Program-made: the position numbers and the translations under genes
Notes under the pieces: model-generated
The model's database searches: none
Seen by the model: only the letters and a program-made list of their open reading frames with translations
Told to the model about the DNA's origin: nothing
Shown: positions 8,590 through 16,969 of the stretch, one piece after another
Layout of the letters: each line of letters begins with the position of its first letter
Position numbering within the stretch: position 1 is the stretch's first letter
DNA from: Bacillota bacterium
GTDB taxonomy: Bacteria > Bacillota > Dethiobacteria > DTU022
Reading direction: 5' to 3'
Assembly: GCA_029552125.1 (NCBI GenBank)
Contig: JAKPEE010000100.1
Location: 1 to 50,837, forward strand
Length of the DNA stretch: 50,837 nt

Positions 8590-9369
8590 ATGGTGAGGGC
8601 GGCCCCCCTTGTAAAAGTTGAAAACCTGACCATAAAATATCATACGCCGGAAGGGGAGATAACCGCCCTCCAGGATATTTCCTTCGGGGTTATGCCGGGA
8701 GAATTCATCAGTATTGTCGGGCCCAGCGGCTGCGGCAAATCCACCTTGCTTAACGCGCTGGCCGGATTATTAAAACCGGCCTCCGGGAAAATCACGATCA
8801 TGGATCAGCCGGTTAAAGGGCCCACGCCCCTGGTCGGCTATATGCCGCAAAGCGACCAGCTATTCGGGTGGCGGACTATCTATAAAAACGTCCTGCTGGG
8901 GCTGGAAGTGCAAAATAAGCTTACCCCGGAAACCAAGGCTTACGCCAAAAACTTATTGGAAAAATACGGGTTAAAGGACTTCATGCAGGCCCGGCCCAAC
9001 CAGCTTTCCGGCGGAATGCGGCAGCGGGTGGCGCTGATCCGGACCCTGGCCATAAATCCGGAAATACTGCTTCTTGATGAAGCCTTCTCCGCCCTGGATT
9101 ACCAGACCCGCCTCATTGTCGCCGACGAAGTCAAACAGATTATCAACGAAGAACATAAAACGGCGATCCTGGTCACCCACGATATTGCCGAAGCCATCAG
9201 CATGGCCGACCGGGTCATGGTCCTCACCCGCAGGCCGGGGAGGATAAAAAACATCCACCCCATTGAGCTTACCTGCAGCGTCAGAACGCCGATTAAATGC
9301 CGTGAGGCTCCCGAGTTTAGATATTATTTTAATTTAATCTGGAAGGAGCTGGATATTCATGTCGCCTGA
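8590..9369 (+). CDS. ABC transporter ATP-binding protein (NitT/TauT family)
   Basis: The 259-residue ATPase powers the adjacent importer from the cytoplasmic side. All core motifs are present: Walker A GPSGCGKST (about 45-53), signature LSGGMRQR (about 139), Walker B ILLLDEAFSALD and the switch His in VTHDIAEAI. It starts at an ATG behind AAAGGAAGATC. Its last 11 bases overlap the permease gene, which indicates translational coupling. Confidence 0.93.
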   Translation: MVRAAPLVKVENLTIKYHTPEGEITALQDISFGVMPGEFISIVGPSGCGKSTLLNALAGLLKPASGKITIMDQPVKGPTPLVGYMPQSDQLFGWRTIYKNVLLGLEVQNKLTPETKAYAKNLLEKYGLKDFMQARPNQLSGGMRQRVALIRTLAINPEILLLDEAFSALDYQTRLIVADEVKQIINEEHKTAILVTHDIAEAISMADRVMVLTRRPGRIKNIHPIELTCSVRTPIKCREAPEFRYYFNLIWKELDIHVA

Positions 9370-10168
9370 AAGATCTTTCCCGGGGATCTCGCCGGACCAC
9401 CTGCGCTACCTCAATGAGCAAAAAGCTTATAAAAATAAAGTGCTCCTGTTCCAGATTCTGCTGCTGGTTGCCTCTATCGCTTTCTGGGAAGTGGCCACAC
9501 GGCTGCACTGGATCGATCCCTTTATTTTCAGTTCCCCCTCCCGGGTGGTACATACGCTGCTTTCCATGCACCACCAGGGTAACCTTTACTATCACATCGG
9601 TATAACCCTCTACGAAACAACGGCCGGTTTTATCCTGGGGACGATCATCGGCACAGTGATCGCCGTGATCCTGTGGTGGTCCGACTTTTTAGCTAAAGTG
9701 CTGGATCCCTACCTGGTTGTCTTAAACAGTCTCCCCAAAATCGCCCTGGGCCCGATTATCATTGTCTGGTTCGGCGCCGGAGCAACGGCCATCATTGTCG
9801 TGGCCCTGTTAATCTCGGTCATCGTTACCATACTGGGGGTTTACAACGGTTTCGCCCAGGTTGATCCCGACAAGGTAAAGCTTTTAAAAACCTTCGGTGC
9901 CACCAGGCTGCAGGTACTGCAAAAAGTGATCCTGCCGGCCAGCATTCCCACCATTATCGCTGCCTTAAAAATTAATGTGGGCCTCTCCTGGGTCGGAGTC
10001 ATTGTCGGTGAATTCCTGGTATCCCGGGCCGGCCTGGGTTACCTGATCGTTTATGGAGGCCAGGTCTTTCGCCTGGATCTGGTCATGACCAGTGTGATTA
10101 TCCTTTCCATCGCCGCCGCGCTCATGTACCAGGGCGTCGTCTACCTGGAAAAATTGTTCACCAGGTAG
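9359..10168 (+). CDS. ABC transporter permease (NitT/TauT family)
   Basis: This 269-residue inner-membrane protein has about six hydrophobic segments and the EAA-like coupling loop, seen in LKTFGATRLQVLQKVILPASIPTI (about 178-201, shown in part: FGATRLQVLQKVILP). It belongs to the BPD_transp_1 family that forms a homodimeric channel in NitT/TauT-type importers. It starts within the end of the ATPase gene. A 172-base gap then separates it from the aminotransferase fusion gene, so that gene may have its own promoter. Confidence 0.92.
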   Translation: MSPERSFPGISPDHLRYLNEQKAYKNKVLLFQILLLVASIAFWEVATRLHWIDPFIFSSPSRVVHTLLSMHHQGNLYYHIGITLYETTAGFILGTIIGTVIAVILWWSDFLAKVLDPYLVVLNSLPKIALGPIIIVWFGAGATAIIVVALLISVIVTILGVYNGFAQVDPDKVKLLKTFGATRLQVLQKVILPASIPTIIAALKINVGLSWVGVIVGEFLVSRAGLGYLIVYGGQVFRLDLVMTSVIILSIAAALMYQGVVYLEKLFTR

Positions 10169-10340
10169 AAAGCCCGGGGACAGTTTATTGGCCCCTTAAT
10201 GGTAATAAAGCTTCTTTTTCCTGAATTAAAAAATAATTTGTCAATTAAGCAGGAAATTGTTAGTAAGAAATAGAATGTTTTCTTCTACAAATGACGGTTA
10301 ATTTATATTGGTAAAATTTGTCAGGAGAAGGAGGCCTATA

Positions 10341-12425
10341 ATGAGCTCCAATAAATTTTTAACCGTAGCTGACGCTCTCAATTTAAACCGTAAACAAACC
10401 CTTGATCTGTACAGGGAGCATGTCAACTCCGGCCTGGCAGACATGCTGGCCGCGACAGACTTGGATTTAAATTTCGTCCAGGCTGAAGGAGCCCTGGTTT
10501 GGGATGATGAAGGCAAAGAATATCTTGACTTAGACGCCGGCGACGGCACTTTGAACCTGGGCCATAATCCGCCGGCGGTTTACGACGCGATCAACAAGGT
10601 TAAAGGGTCTCCGGTGCTGCTGCAACCGTACCTGTCCAGGCTAACCGCCGCCCTGGCCCATAACCTGGCCCTAATGGCGCCCGGTGAACTAAAACATTGC
10701 TTCTTCTGCAACAGCAGCTCCGAAGCGGTCGAGGCTGCCCTGAAGCTGGCCCGGGCCGCCACCGGCAGAAAACGGATGGTCTATTGCGACGGGGCCATGC
10801 ACGGCTATACCATGGGAGCCCTCTCTGTGAGCGGCGCTGATTTCTACTGCCGTCCTTTTGCCCCTCTGCTTCCCGAATGCCAGAAGATTCCTTACGGTGA
10901 CACGATTGCCCTGGAAATGGTCTTGCGGGATGAGCAGGCGGCCTGCTTTATCGTCGAACCGATCCTGGTAGAAGGCGGGGTAATCATCCCCGGCAAAGGA
11001 TATTTGCAAAAAGTAAGGGAAATCTGCAACCGCTATGGCACCTTGCTGATTGTTGATGAAAGTAAAACGGGATTGGGACGCTGCGGCTCGGTTTTCGCCT
11101 GCACCCTGGCTGAAACAATCCCTGATATCATCTGCCTGCCCCGCTTTTTGGGCGGCGGCGTTATCCCGGTGAGCGGGATTATCACCACTGCCGAGTTGTG
11201 GAAAAGAGCATATGGTGACAGTGAAAAATGCCTGCTGCACAACTCTTCATTCGGCGGAAATGCCCTGGCCATGGCGGCGGCGCTAACCGTGCTCAATGAA
11301 ACCATTGAGCAAGAGCTCTCTTTACAGGCACAGGAAAAAGGAGCTTACCTCCTTCAAAAACTGGAGGAACTGGCCGCCGAAAACAGCCTGGTAAGAGAAG
11401 TGCGCGGTGAAGGGCTGCTCATCGGCATAGAATTAAACCCGCCGGTGGATAATGTCCGGCAAAACATTGCCGGCAAACAGGATGCCGGCCGGGGGGACGA
11501 GCAGCTGGCTTCCCAGGTGGTGAAAGATCTGCTTAAACGCCATCGCATCATCTGCAGCTACACCCGCAACAATCCCCTGGTGCTGCGGGTTACCCCCTCC
11601 CTCAAAATTACCTACGAGCAGATGGATATGTTTGTGGAAGCTTTACAGGACACCCTGGAGAAACTTCTCGGGTCAGCCGAGGCGCCGGCAGTGCAGCCTG
11701 CTCTACCCGCGGTGTTCATCGTTGCCCATGACGACGCTTTTCCGCCATGGGTGTTCCTGCAAGAAGGTGTTTCTGCAGGCATCGGCGTGGATATTTTTAC
11801 AGAGCTGGCCCGGCGCAACAATATCACCATTAAATTCATCGGCGCTACCTGGTCCAGCATATTCCCCCTGGTCACCAACAAGCAAATTGACCTGATCTTA
11901 AATGCAGGTTGGCCGAACCCTTATCTGGACGATTTCCCCATCATTGCCTCGGAACCGTACGCCCAGTTCGAATCACACCTGTTTATGAAGAGGGATCCAT
12001 CGGAGCCTAAAATTACAATCAGCCTTGAGGAGCTTGAAGGCAAGCGCATCGGCGTCCAGAGAGCGAGCATAGTTGCCTCGCTGCTTAAGAAAACCGGCGC
12101 TGAAGTGGTTGAGTATGACAACGACACCCTTAGCTTCCTTGATCACTTCTGGAATAAGACCGATTATGTCGCCGCGGAAAAGATGGTCGGCCTGAATTTA
12201 AACCAGACCTTTTTCCAGGGCTGCTTCCAGATAGTCAGTGAGCCGATCTGCCAGCAGCAGGTGGTCTGCCTCACCCACAAAGACAATAGCGCGCTGATGG
12301 CCAAAATTAATGAGGAGATTGAATCCCTCAAAAAAGAACAGATCATCAAGCAGATCTATGAGAAATACAACAGATACAGCGGGCCCCGCCGGCTGGAAGC
12401 GAAAATCAGAGCGATCAAAGGCTAA
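10341..12425 (+). CDS. Class-III aminotransferase-fold / SBP_bac_3 fusion lacking the PLP lysine
   Basis: The ATG at 10341 lies behind GAAGGAGGCCTATA; 694 residues. Residues 1-445 are a class-III (ornithine/acetylornithine-type) aminotransferase fold: NSSSEAVEAALKLARAATG, FIVEPILVEGG, VDESKTGLGR, HNSSFGGNALA. The lysine that binds PLP in SKxLGGG-type motifs is replaced by Arg268 (CLPRFLGGG, codon CGC). The PLP-ring Asp239 is kept at the normal spacing of 29 residues. The usual Gln three residues after that Asp is Lys242. After a short Ala/Pro linker, residues 456-690 form a periplasmic-binding-protein-type domain (SBP_bac_3), with IGVDIFTELARR and LEGKRIGVQRAS. There is no signal peptide, so the binding domain should be cytoplasmic. 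A normal transaminase is unlikely. A ligand sensor, or an unusual enzyme using Lys242, is inference. Confidence 0.85.
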   Translation: MSSNKFLTVADALNLNRKQTLDLYREHVNSGLADMLAATDLDLNFVQAEGALVWDDEGKEYLDLDAGDGTLNLGHNPPAVYDAINKVKGSPVLLQPYLSRLTAALAHNLALMAPGELKHCFFCNSSSEAVEAALKLARAATGRKRMVYCDGAMHGYTMGALSVSGADFYCRPFAPLLPECQKIPYGDTIALEMVLRDEQAACFIVEPILVEGGVIIPGKGYLQKVREICNRYGTLLIVDESKTGLGRCGSVFACTLAETIPDIICLPRFLGGGVIPVSGIITTAELWKRAYGDSEKCLLHNSSFGGNALAMAAALTVLNETIEQELSLQAQEKGAYLLQKLEELAAENSLVREVRGEGLLIGIELNPPVDNVRQNIAGKQDAGRGDEQLASQVVKDLLKRHRIICSYTRNNPLVLRVTPSLKITYEQMDMFVEALQDTLEKLLGSAEAPAVQPALPAVFIVAHDDAFPPWVFLQEGVSAGIGVDIFTELARRNNITIKFIGATWSSIFPLVTNKQIDLILNAGWPNPYLDDFPIIASEPYAQFESHLFMKRDPSEPKITISLEELEGKRIGVQRASIVASLLKKTGAEVVEYDNDTLSFLDHFWNKTDYVAAEKMVGLNLNQTFFQGCFQIVSEPICQQQVVCLTHKDNSALMAKINEEIESLKKEQIIKQIYEKYNRYSGPRRLEAKIRAIKG

Positions 12426-12456
12426 AGAGAACCAGCGCAGCGAGGGGGCTGGCCCA

Positions 12457-12480
12457 AAAGGGGCCGCCCCTTTCTCTTTG
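12457..12480 (+). terminator. Terminator after the aminotransferase fusion gene
   Basis: AAAGGGG and CCCCTTT form a 7-bp stem with a CCG loop, followed by CTCTTTG. It lies 32 bases after the stop codon. The T-tract is weak. Confidence 0.5.
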
Positions 12481-12721
12481 TAGTACTAGGCCGGTCATAG
12501 CATGATAACGGTTCATTTAACCGCTTATCCCGGCTACTTCCTCCTGGCTCTACTGATTACAGGCTACTACTGAGCAAGCCTAAAAGCTATTTTCAATGCT
12601 GACACCCGGTAAATAATCTGGTAAACTATGATTAAAGATATGTGGTTGTTAATTTTGGTTATATATTTGAACTATTTATATTATAATTTATACATCAATC
12701 AAAGAAGGAGGAGATTACATC

Positions 12722-14638
12722 ATGTTGGGCGGGTATATGGGCAAGGTTCTTGACGTGAATTTAAGTAATGGGGAAATGAAGGCTTATGCTTTACCTGAAC
12801 GGCTACTGGACCTTTATGTGGGCAATAAAGGCCTGGGCTCAAGGCTGCTGTACGAATTAACTCCTCCAGGTGTAGACCCGCTCGGCAGCGACAACGTTTT
12901 AATTATTACTACCGCCCCTCTTACCGGAACCGGTGCGCCCAGCAGCAACAGGTTTAATGTTACCACCAAGTCTCCGCTCACCGGCGCCATTGTCAACTCG
13001 AACTGCGGCGGCAATTTCGGGGTTTACCTCAAAAAAGCCGGCTATGATGCCCTCATTATCAGGGGAAAAGCAGCGCGGCCGTCACGGTTGGTTATTGAAG
13101 AAGACAGGGTTGAGATTATGGACGCGGCGGATTTGTGGGGGCTGGACACACATCAAGCCCAGGAAAAGCTTCCGGCCAAAACCGGTAAAATTGTTATCGG
13201 GCCGGCCGGTGAAAACCTGGTCAAGTATGCCGCCATTGTCTCCGGAAACCGGGTAGCCGGCCGGGCCGGGGTGGGAACGGTCATGGGCAGCAAAAACCTG
13301 AAAGCAGTTACGGCTGCAGGCAACCTCAAACCTCAGCCGGCTCAAGAAGGGCTCTTCAAAGAAACCTGCCGCAAGTGGCGGGAGCTTTCCCGCTCCCACC
13401 CTGCTACCGGCGAACAGCTTCCCCGCTTCGGTACCGCAGCCTTTGTCAATATCTGCAACGCCACCCATACCCTGCCTACCCGCAATTTCCAGTCCGGGCA
13501 ATTTGAGCAGGCCGAGGCGGTCAGCGGTGAAACCCTGGCCGAAAAATATCTCACCGGAAACGAGGGCTGCCTGGGCTGCCCCATCGCTTGCGGCAGGCAG
13601 GTCATGCTGGATGGAATGAAAATAAAGGGGCCGGAATATGAAACCGTGGGCCTGCTCGGCCCGAACCTGGCCATCGGCGAGCTGGAACCAATCATTGAAT
13701 GGAATTACCTGGCCGACCTTTACGGCCTTGACACCATCAGCCTGGGGGGAGTTCTCGGCTTCGTTATGGAGGCCGGCGAAAAGGGCCTTTTAAAAACAGA
13801 TCTTGCTTTTGGCAAGACCGCCAACATAACCAAAGCCATTGAAGATATTGCCTACCGGCGCGGCTTTGGCGATGAAATGGCGGAGGGAACGCGCTTCCTG
13901 GCCCAAAAATACGGCGGCATGGAATTCGCCATGCAGAGCAAGGGGCTGGAGCTGGCCTCTTACGAACCCCGGGGCGCCGTAGGACACGGCCTCGGCTACG
14001 CCGTGGCCAACCGCGGCGGCTGCCACATCGCGGCGGGGTATTGCATATACCTGGAAGCCAACGGGCCGATTACCGTTGACCCGCTGACAGTACAGGGCAA
14101 GCCGGGCCTGGTGATCTTAAACCAGAGCACCCTGGAAGCGATCAGCACCCTGGGGTGTTGTATCTTTACCACTTACATGATGCTGCCCCGCAAGCTGCTG
14201 GAGCTTAATGCCCGTTCCCGGTTTGTGTCACGAATGTTAAGGTTCGGCTTCCAGAAGGGCGGAAACCTTATCGGCAGGGCCCTGGCCCTGCCCGCCTGGA
14301 CCCTGCCTATCAAACCGCCTTTTATCTCTTTTCCCCAGGCGGAAGCCCACGCCCACTGCACTGGCCGCCGCTTCACTATGGGCCAGATGATTGAGCTGGG
14401 CAAACGGGCCCTGAACATGGATCGCCTCTACAACGTGCGGGAAGGCTTCTCGGCCAAAGATGACACCCTGCCGGCCAGGCTTACCGAAGAGTTGCAGCGA
14501 TCCGAGGAGCCGCGCTCGCGGGTGCCCCTCGCGCAGATGCTGCCCCGTTACTATCGCATGCGCGGCTGGAGCGCCGACGGCATTCCTACCGAAAAAACCT
14601 TGCGGCGCTTGCAGATTGAGCAAAACAACTTGCTGTAA
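12722..14638 (+). CDS. Aldehyde:ferredoxin oxidoreductase (tungsten-containing AOR)
   Basis: AOR oxidises aldehydes to acids with ferredoxin, or reduces acids when reduced ferredoxin is plentiful, using a tungsto-bispterin and one [4Fe-4S] cluster. The 638-residue protein has the family length. The cluster ligands are visible as Cys283, Cys286 and Cys290 (GCLGCPIAC) with the fourth at Cys479 or Cys480 (TLGCCIF), close to the 288/291/295/494 pattern of Pyrococcus AOR. The N-terminus, GYMGKVLDVNLS, and the pterin region (FGVYLKKAGYDALII, RAGVGTVMGSKNLKA) are typical. It starts behind AAGGAGGAGATTACATC. The MoaD-like gene downstream and the ModE/molybdopterin genes upstream fit a tungsten-enzyme neighbourhood. 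Its aldehyde partner is unknown. Confidence 0.93.
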   Translation: MLGGYMGKVLDVNLSNGEMKAYALPERLLDLYVGNKGLGSRLLYELTPPGVDPLGSDNVLIITTAPLTGTGAPSSNRFNVTTKSPLTGAIVNSNCGGNFGVYLKKAGYDALIIRGKAARPSRLVIEEDRVEIMDAADLWGLDTHQAQEKLPAKTGKIVIGPAGENLVKYAAIVSGNRVAGRAGVGTVMGSKNLKAVTAAGNLKPQPAQEGLFKETCRKWRELSRSHPATGEQLPRFGTAAFVNICNATHTLPTRNFQSGQFEQAEAVSGETLAEKYLTGNEGCLGCPIACGRQVMLDGMKIKGPEYETVGLLGPNLAIGELEPIIEWNYLADLYGLDTISLGGVLGFVMEAGEKGLLKTDLAFGKTANITKAIEDIAYRRGFGDEMAEGTRFLAQKYGGMEFAMQSKGLELASYEPRGAVGHGLGYAVANRGGCHIAAGYCIYLEANGPITVDPLTVQGKPGLVILNQSTLEAISTLGCCIFTTYMMLPRKLLELNARSRFVSRMLRFGFQKGGNLIGRALALPAWTLPIKPPFISFPQAEAHAHCTGRRFTMGQMIELGKRALNMDRLYNVREGFSAKDDTLPARLTEELQRSEEPRSRVPLAQMLPRYYRMRGWSADGIPTEKTLRRLQIEQNNLL

Positions 14639-14760
14639 ACCGCAAAGGGCTGCTCCCTGCCGGCTCGATTCGACCCGGGGCGGCAGGCGAATCAGGCCGG
14701 CCTGACGGATCAAGTGAGTAACTTTTCGGCGCTGGCTATTCACTCCTCAGAATAAGTCCT

Positions 14761-14793
14761 GGAGAACAGGCCGCAGGCTTAGGCCTGTTCTCC
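14761..14793 (+). promoter_or_regulatory. Strong inverted repeat between AOR and the MoaD-like gene
   Basis: GGAGAACAGGCC and GGCCTGTTCTCC form a perfect 12-bp stem with a 9-base loop. No T-run follows, so it is not a classical terminator. It could stabilise the AOR mRNA or reduce expression of the next gene. A second palindrome, CAGGCCGGCCTG, lies at about 14693-14704. Confidence 0.5.
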
Positions 14794-14860
14794 TGGGAAA
14801 GGATTTAGGTAGAGAGGGCGCCAGGTGCTTAGCCTGAGGAATAGATCTGGAGATGGAAGC

Positions 14861-15109
14861 ATGGTTACAGTAAAACTTTATGCCTCCCTGCGGCTTAACC
14901 CGGAAGAGAAAGAATTTACCAGCGCCGCCGCCACTGTGGAAGAGGCTCTAGAAGAAGCGGCGCGGCGCTACGGCCCTGCATTTAAAGAGCGGCTCAAACA
15001 CGCCACTGTCCTGGTCAACGGCCGCCATACCGCCCACCTTAACCGCAAAAAGATTCGCCTGCAGCCAGGAGACACTATCTCTCTCTTTCCTCCCCTGGCC
15101 GGCGGCTAA
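14861..15109 (+). CDS. MoaD/ThiS-family sulfur carrier protein
   Basis: The 82-residue protein has a beta-grasp pattern (VTVKLYASLR, then ATVLVNGRHTAHLNRKKIRLQPGDTISLFPPLAGG) and ends in the Gly-Gly tail that is adenylated and thiocarboxylated in sulfur carriers. MoaD supplies the dithiolene sulfur of molybdopterin. The position behind AOR suggests a dedicated copy for the tungsten cofactor. I start at the ATG at 14861, behind GGAGATGGAAGC; the frame extends 12 codons upstream without support. It converges with the next gene, with 12 bases between the stops. Confidence 0.88.
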   Translation: MVTVKLYASLRLNPEEKEFTSAAATVEEALEEAARRYGPAFKERLKHATVLVNGRHTAHLNRKKIRLQPGDTISLFPPLAGG

Positions 15110-15121
15110 AGTTATGGAGCG

Positions 15122-15886
15122 TTACTGGGGTTCCGGTTCGAGGAACGCTTCCAGGGGGATGTCCTGGTACGGGGTGGGAGTGCCGCTAACGTCGTTATAG
15201 TGCCACCATTCCGTGGAAACGCCGGCAAAACCAACGCTTTCCATGACGGATCTCAACAGGTCCAGGTTTTGCCGTGCTGCCGCGGACATATCCGGCGAAT
15301 CGGGCCAGGCCTTCTCGCTAAAATCGTCAAAAGCGGAAGGCATCTCCAGCTCGTTTCCGAAACGGTCCACCAGGGTCAAATCCACGGACATACCATTGTT
15401 GTGCCGTGCCCGGAAGCCTGAAACCGGCGGCGGGTCTTCCGGTTTAATCACGTAGCGGCTGTCCGGAAAGGCTTGCCACAGGATCGCTTGAGCCGAAAGC
15501 GGGCGGTAGGCATCCCACACCTTGATCGTGTAACCGTGCTCCTGAAATATTTGATTGGCCCGGACCAGTTTTTCCGCTGTTTCCCGCTTCAGCACCGCCA
15601 CTGCCGCGGGATAAATCACCTGCCCGGTAAAATTGTCCGCCGTGGCATAACGCAGGTCAACCACAATACTTTCATCCAGATCGGTAAGCGCAACCAGCCC
15701 GTCAATCTCCCGCACTTTTTTTTCAGAGGGGGTCTGCTCTATTTCCGGTTCTGAAGACGGCGGCACATAGATGCCATCGGGGGGTTCCGCCGGCGGCTGT
15801 AACTGTTCAACACTACAACCGGCCGCAGACAATACCACAAGAACAAAAATTAGGACTACCGCCCCTACACGTTTTAATATCTTCAA
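15122..15886 (-). CDS. VanX-like D-alanyl-D-alanine dipeptidase (peptidase M15D), lipoprotein
   Basis: The 254-residue protein begins with a lipoprotein signal peptide ending in LSAAGC, so it should be anchored outside the membrane. The zinc site of the M15D family is visible: RHNNGMSVDLTLVD gives the first His and the Asp, and STEWWHYN gives the catalytic Glu and the last His. The enzyme would cleave D-Ala-D-Ala and related dipeptides. No vanHA genes are nearby, so a role in cell-wall dipeptide salvage is more likely than vancomycin resistance. The TTG start at 15886 follows GGAGGGAGGTTTTAAAGA. Confidence 0.87.
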   Translation of the reverse strand: MKILKRVGAVVLIFVLVVLSAAGCSVEQLQPPAEPPDGIYVPPSSEPEIEQTPSEKKVREIDGLVALTDLDESIVVDLRYATADNFTGQVIYPAAVAVLKRETAEKLVRANQIFQEHGYTIKVWDAYRPLSAQAILWQAFPDSRYVIKPEDPPPVSGFRARHNNGMSVDLTLVDRFGNELEMPSAFDDFSEKAWPDSPDMSAAARQNLDLLRSVMESVGFAGVSTEWWHYNDVSGTPTPYQDIPLEAFLEPEPQ

Positions 15887-16109
15887 TCTTTAAAACCTCC
15901 CTCCTGCTCTATCTTAGCGACAACTGGATCAACCGTAAAGTTCCGATGGGCACGGGGCCAGAAACCGCCTGCACCCCCCCTCCACGAAGGAGAAGGGGAT
16001 TTCGGGTGCCTCGCCTGTTTTTATTCCGGCTAAGTCTACAGGATTTTTAATACTCTTGTCGAATGTTTTACGAATATGATTTTATCTTAAGGAGGATGAT
16101 GATTCACGA

Positions 16110-16946
16110 ATGCCGGATATTGCCCTGGTAACCGATTCTACAGCTTACCTGACCGCGGAGGAAGTAGAACAAAACCATATTACCGTAATCCCTCTGACCG
16201 TCAATTTTGACGATGGCTATATCGACGACGGCCTGGTGGAGGCCGAAGATTTTTTTGCCCGGGTGCACCGTTCCCAGAAGATGCCTTTCACCTCTCAACC
16301 GGCGGTAGGGCAGTTCGCGGAGGCGTACCAGGCTTTGCTGGATCAGGGCAAAGAAATAATCTCCATACATATTTCCGGTAAGCTCAGCGGCACCATTGAA
16401 AGCGCCGGTGGTGCCGCACGAATGCTGGACGAGTCGCGCATTTCCCTGGTGGACTCGGAACAAACCTCCGCCCCGCTGGCCTATTTGGTGCTGGCGGCGG
16501 CACAGTGGGCGGCCGCCGGACTAAGCCGGCAGGAGATCGTTGCCCGCCTGGAAGAGGAAAAAACAAAAATACGGACCTTTTTCGTCCCGGACACACTGGA
16601 ATACCTGAAAAAAGGCGGGCGCATCGGCGGCGCAGCGGCGCTGCTGGGTACGCTTCTGCAAATTAAGCCTGTGCTGTACCTGCACCAGGGCCGCATTGAA
16701 GTATTCGAGAAGGTGCGGACGAGAAATAAAGCCATTGCCCGCATTCTAGAGGAGCTGCCTGCGGAACCTGCAGAGGCAAAAGTAAGCGTTGTCCACACCC
16801 TGGCGAAAGAGGAAGCGGAAAAAATAAAAGAAATGATTTTGCAACAGCTCCCGCAGGCCAGGGTAGAGGTGCGGGAACTGGGCCCGGTGATCAGCGTTCA
16901 TACCGGGCCCCGAGTAATCGGTATTGTATACTGGCCGCAATCATAA
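16110..16946 (+). CDS. DegV-family fatty-acid-binding protein (FakB-type)
   Basis: The 278-residue DegV protein starts with IALVTDSTAYL and contains the lipid-site motifs PFTSQPAVGQF and HISGKLSGTIESA. Proteins of this family hold a fatty acid for phosphorylation by the kinase FakA, and a FakA-type gene follows 23 bases downstream. I infer a FakB-FakA pair that makes acyl-phosphate from exogenous fatty acids for phospholipid synthesis. The ATG is preceded by AAGGAGGATGATGATTCACGA, with a longer than usual spacing. Confidence 0.88.
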   Translation: MPDIALVTDSTAYLTAEEVEQNHITVIPLTVNFDDGYIDDGLVEAEDFFARVHRSQKMPFTSQPAVGQFAEAYQALLDQGKEIISIHISGKLSGTIESAGGAARMLDESRISLVDSEQTSAPLAYLVLAAAQWAAAGLSRQEIVARLEEEKTKIRTFFVPDTLEYLKKGGRIGGAAALLGTLLQIKPVLYLHQGRIEVFEKVRTRNKAIARILEELPAEPAEAKVSVVHTLAKEEAEKIKEMILQQLPQARVEVRELGPVISVHTGPRVIGIVYWPQS

Positions 16947-16969
16947 ACCAAACCGACTGAGAACCGGGG

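Noticed and set aside
11100-11160. Frameshift as the reason for the missing aminotransferase lysine
   Set aside because: The frame and the flanking family motifs are intact, and CCC-CGC-TTT reads Pro-Arg-Phe with the normal spacing.
15122-15886. Vancomycin resistance cluster
   Set aside because: Only a VanX-like gene is present; no vanH, vanA, vanR or vanS is nearby.
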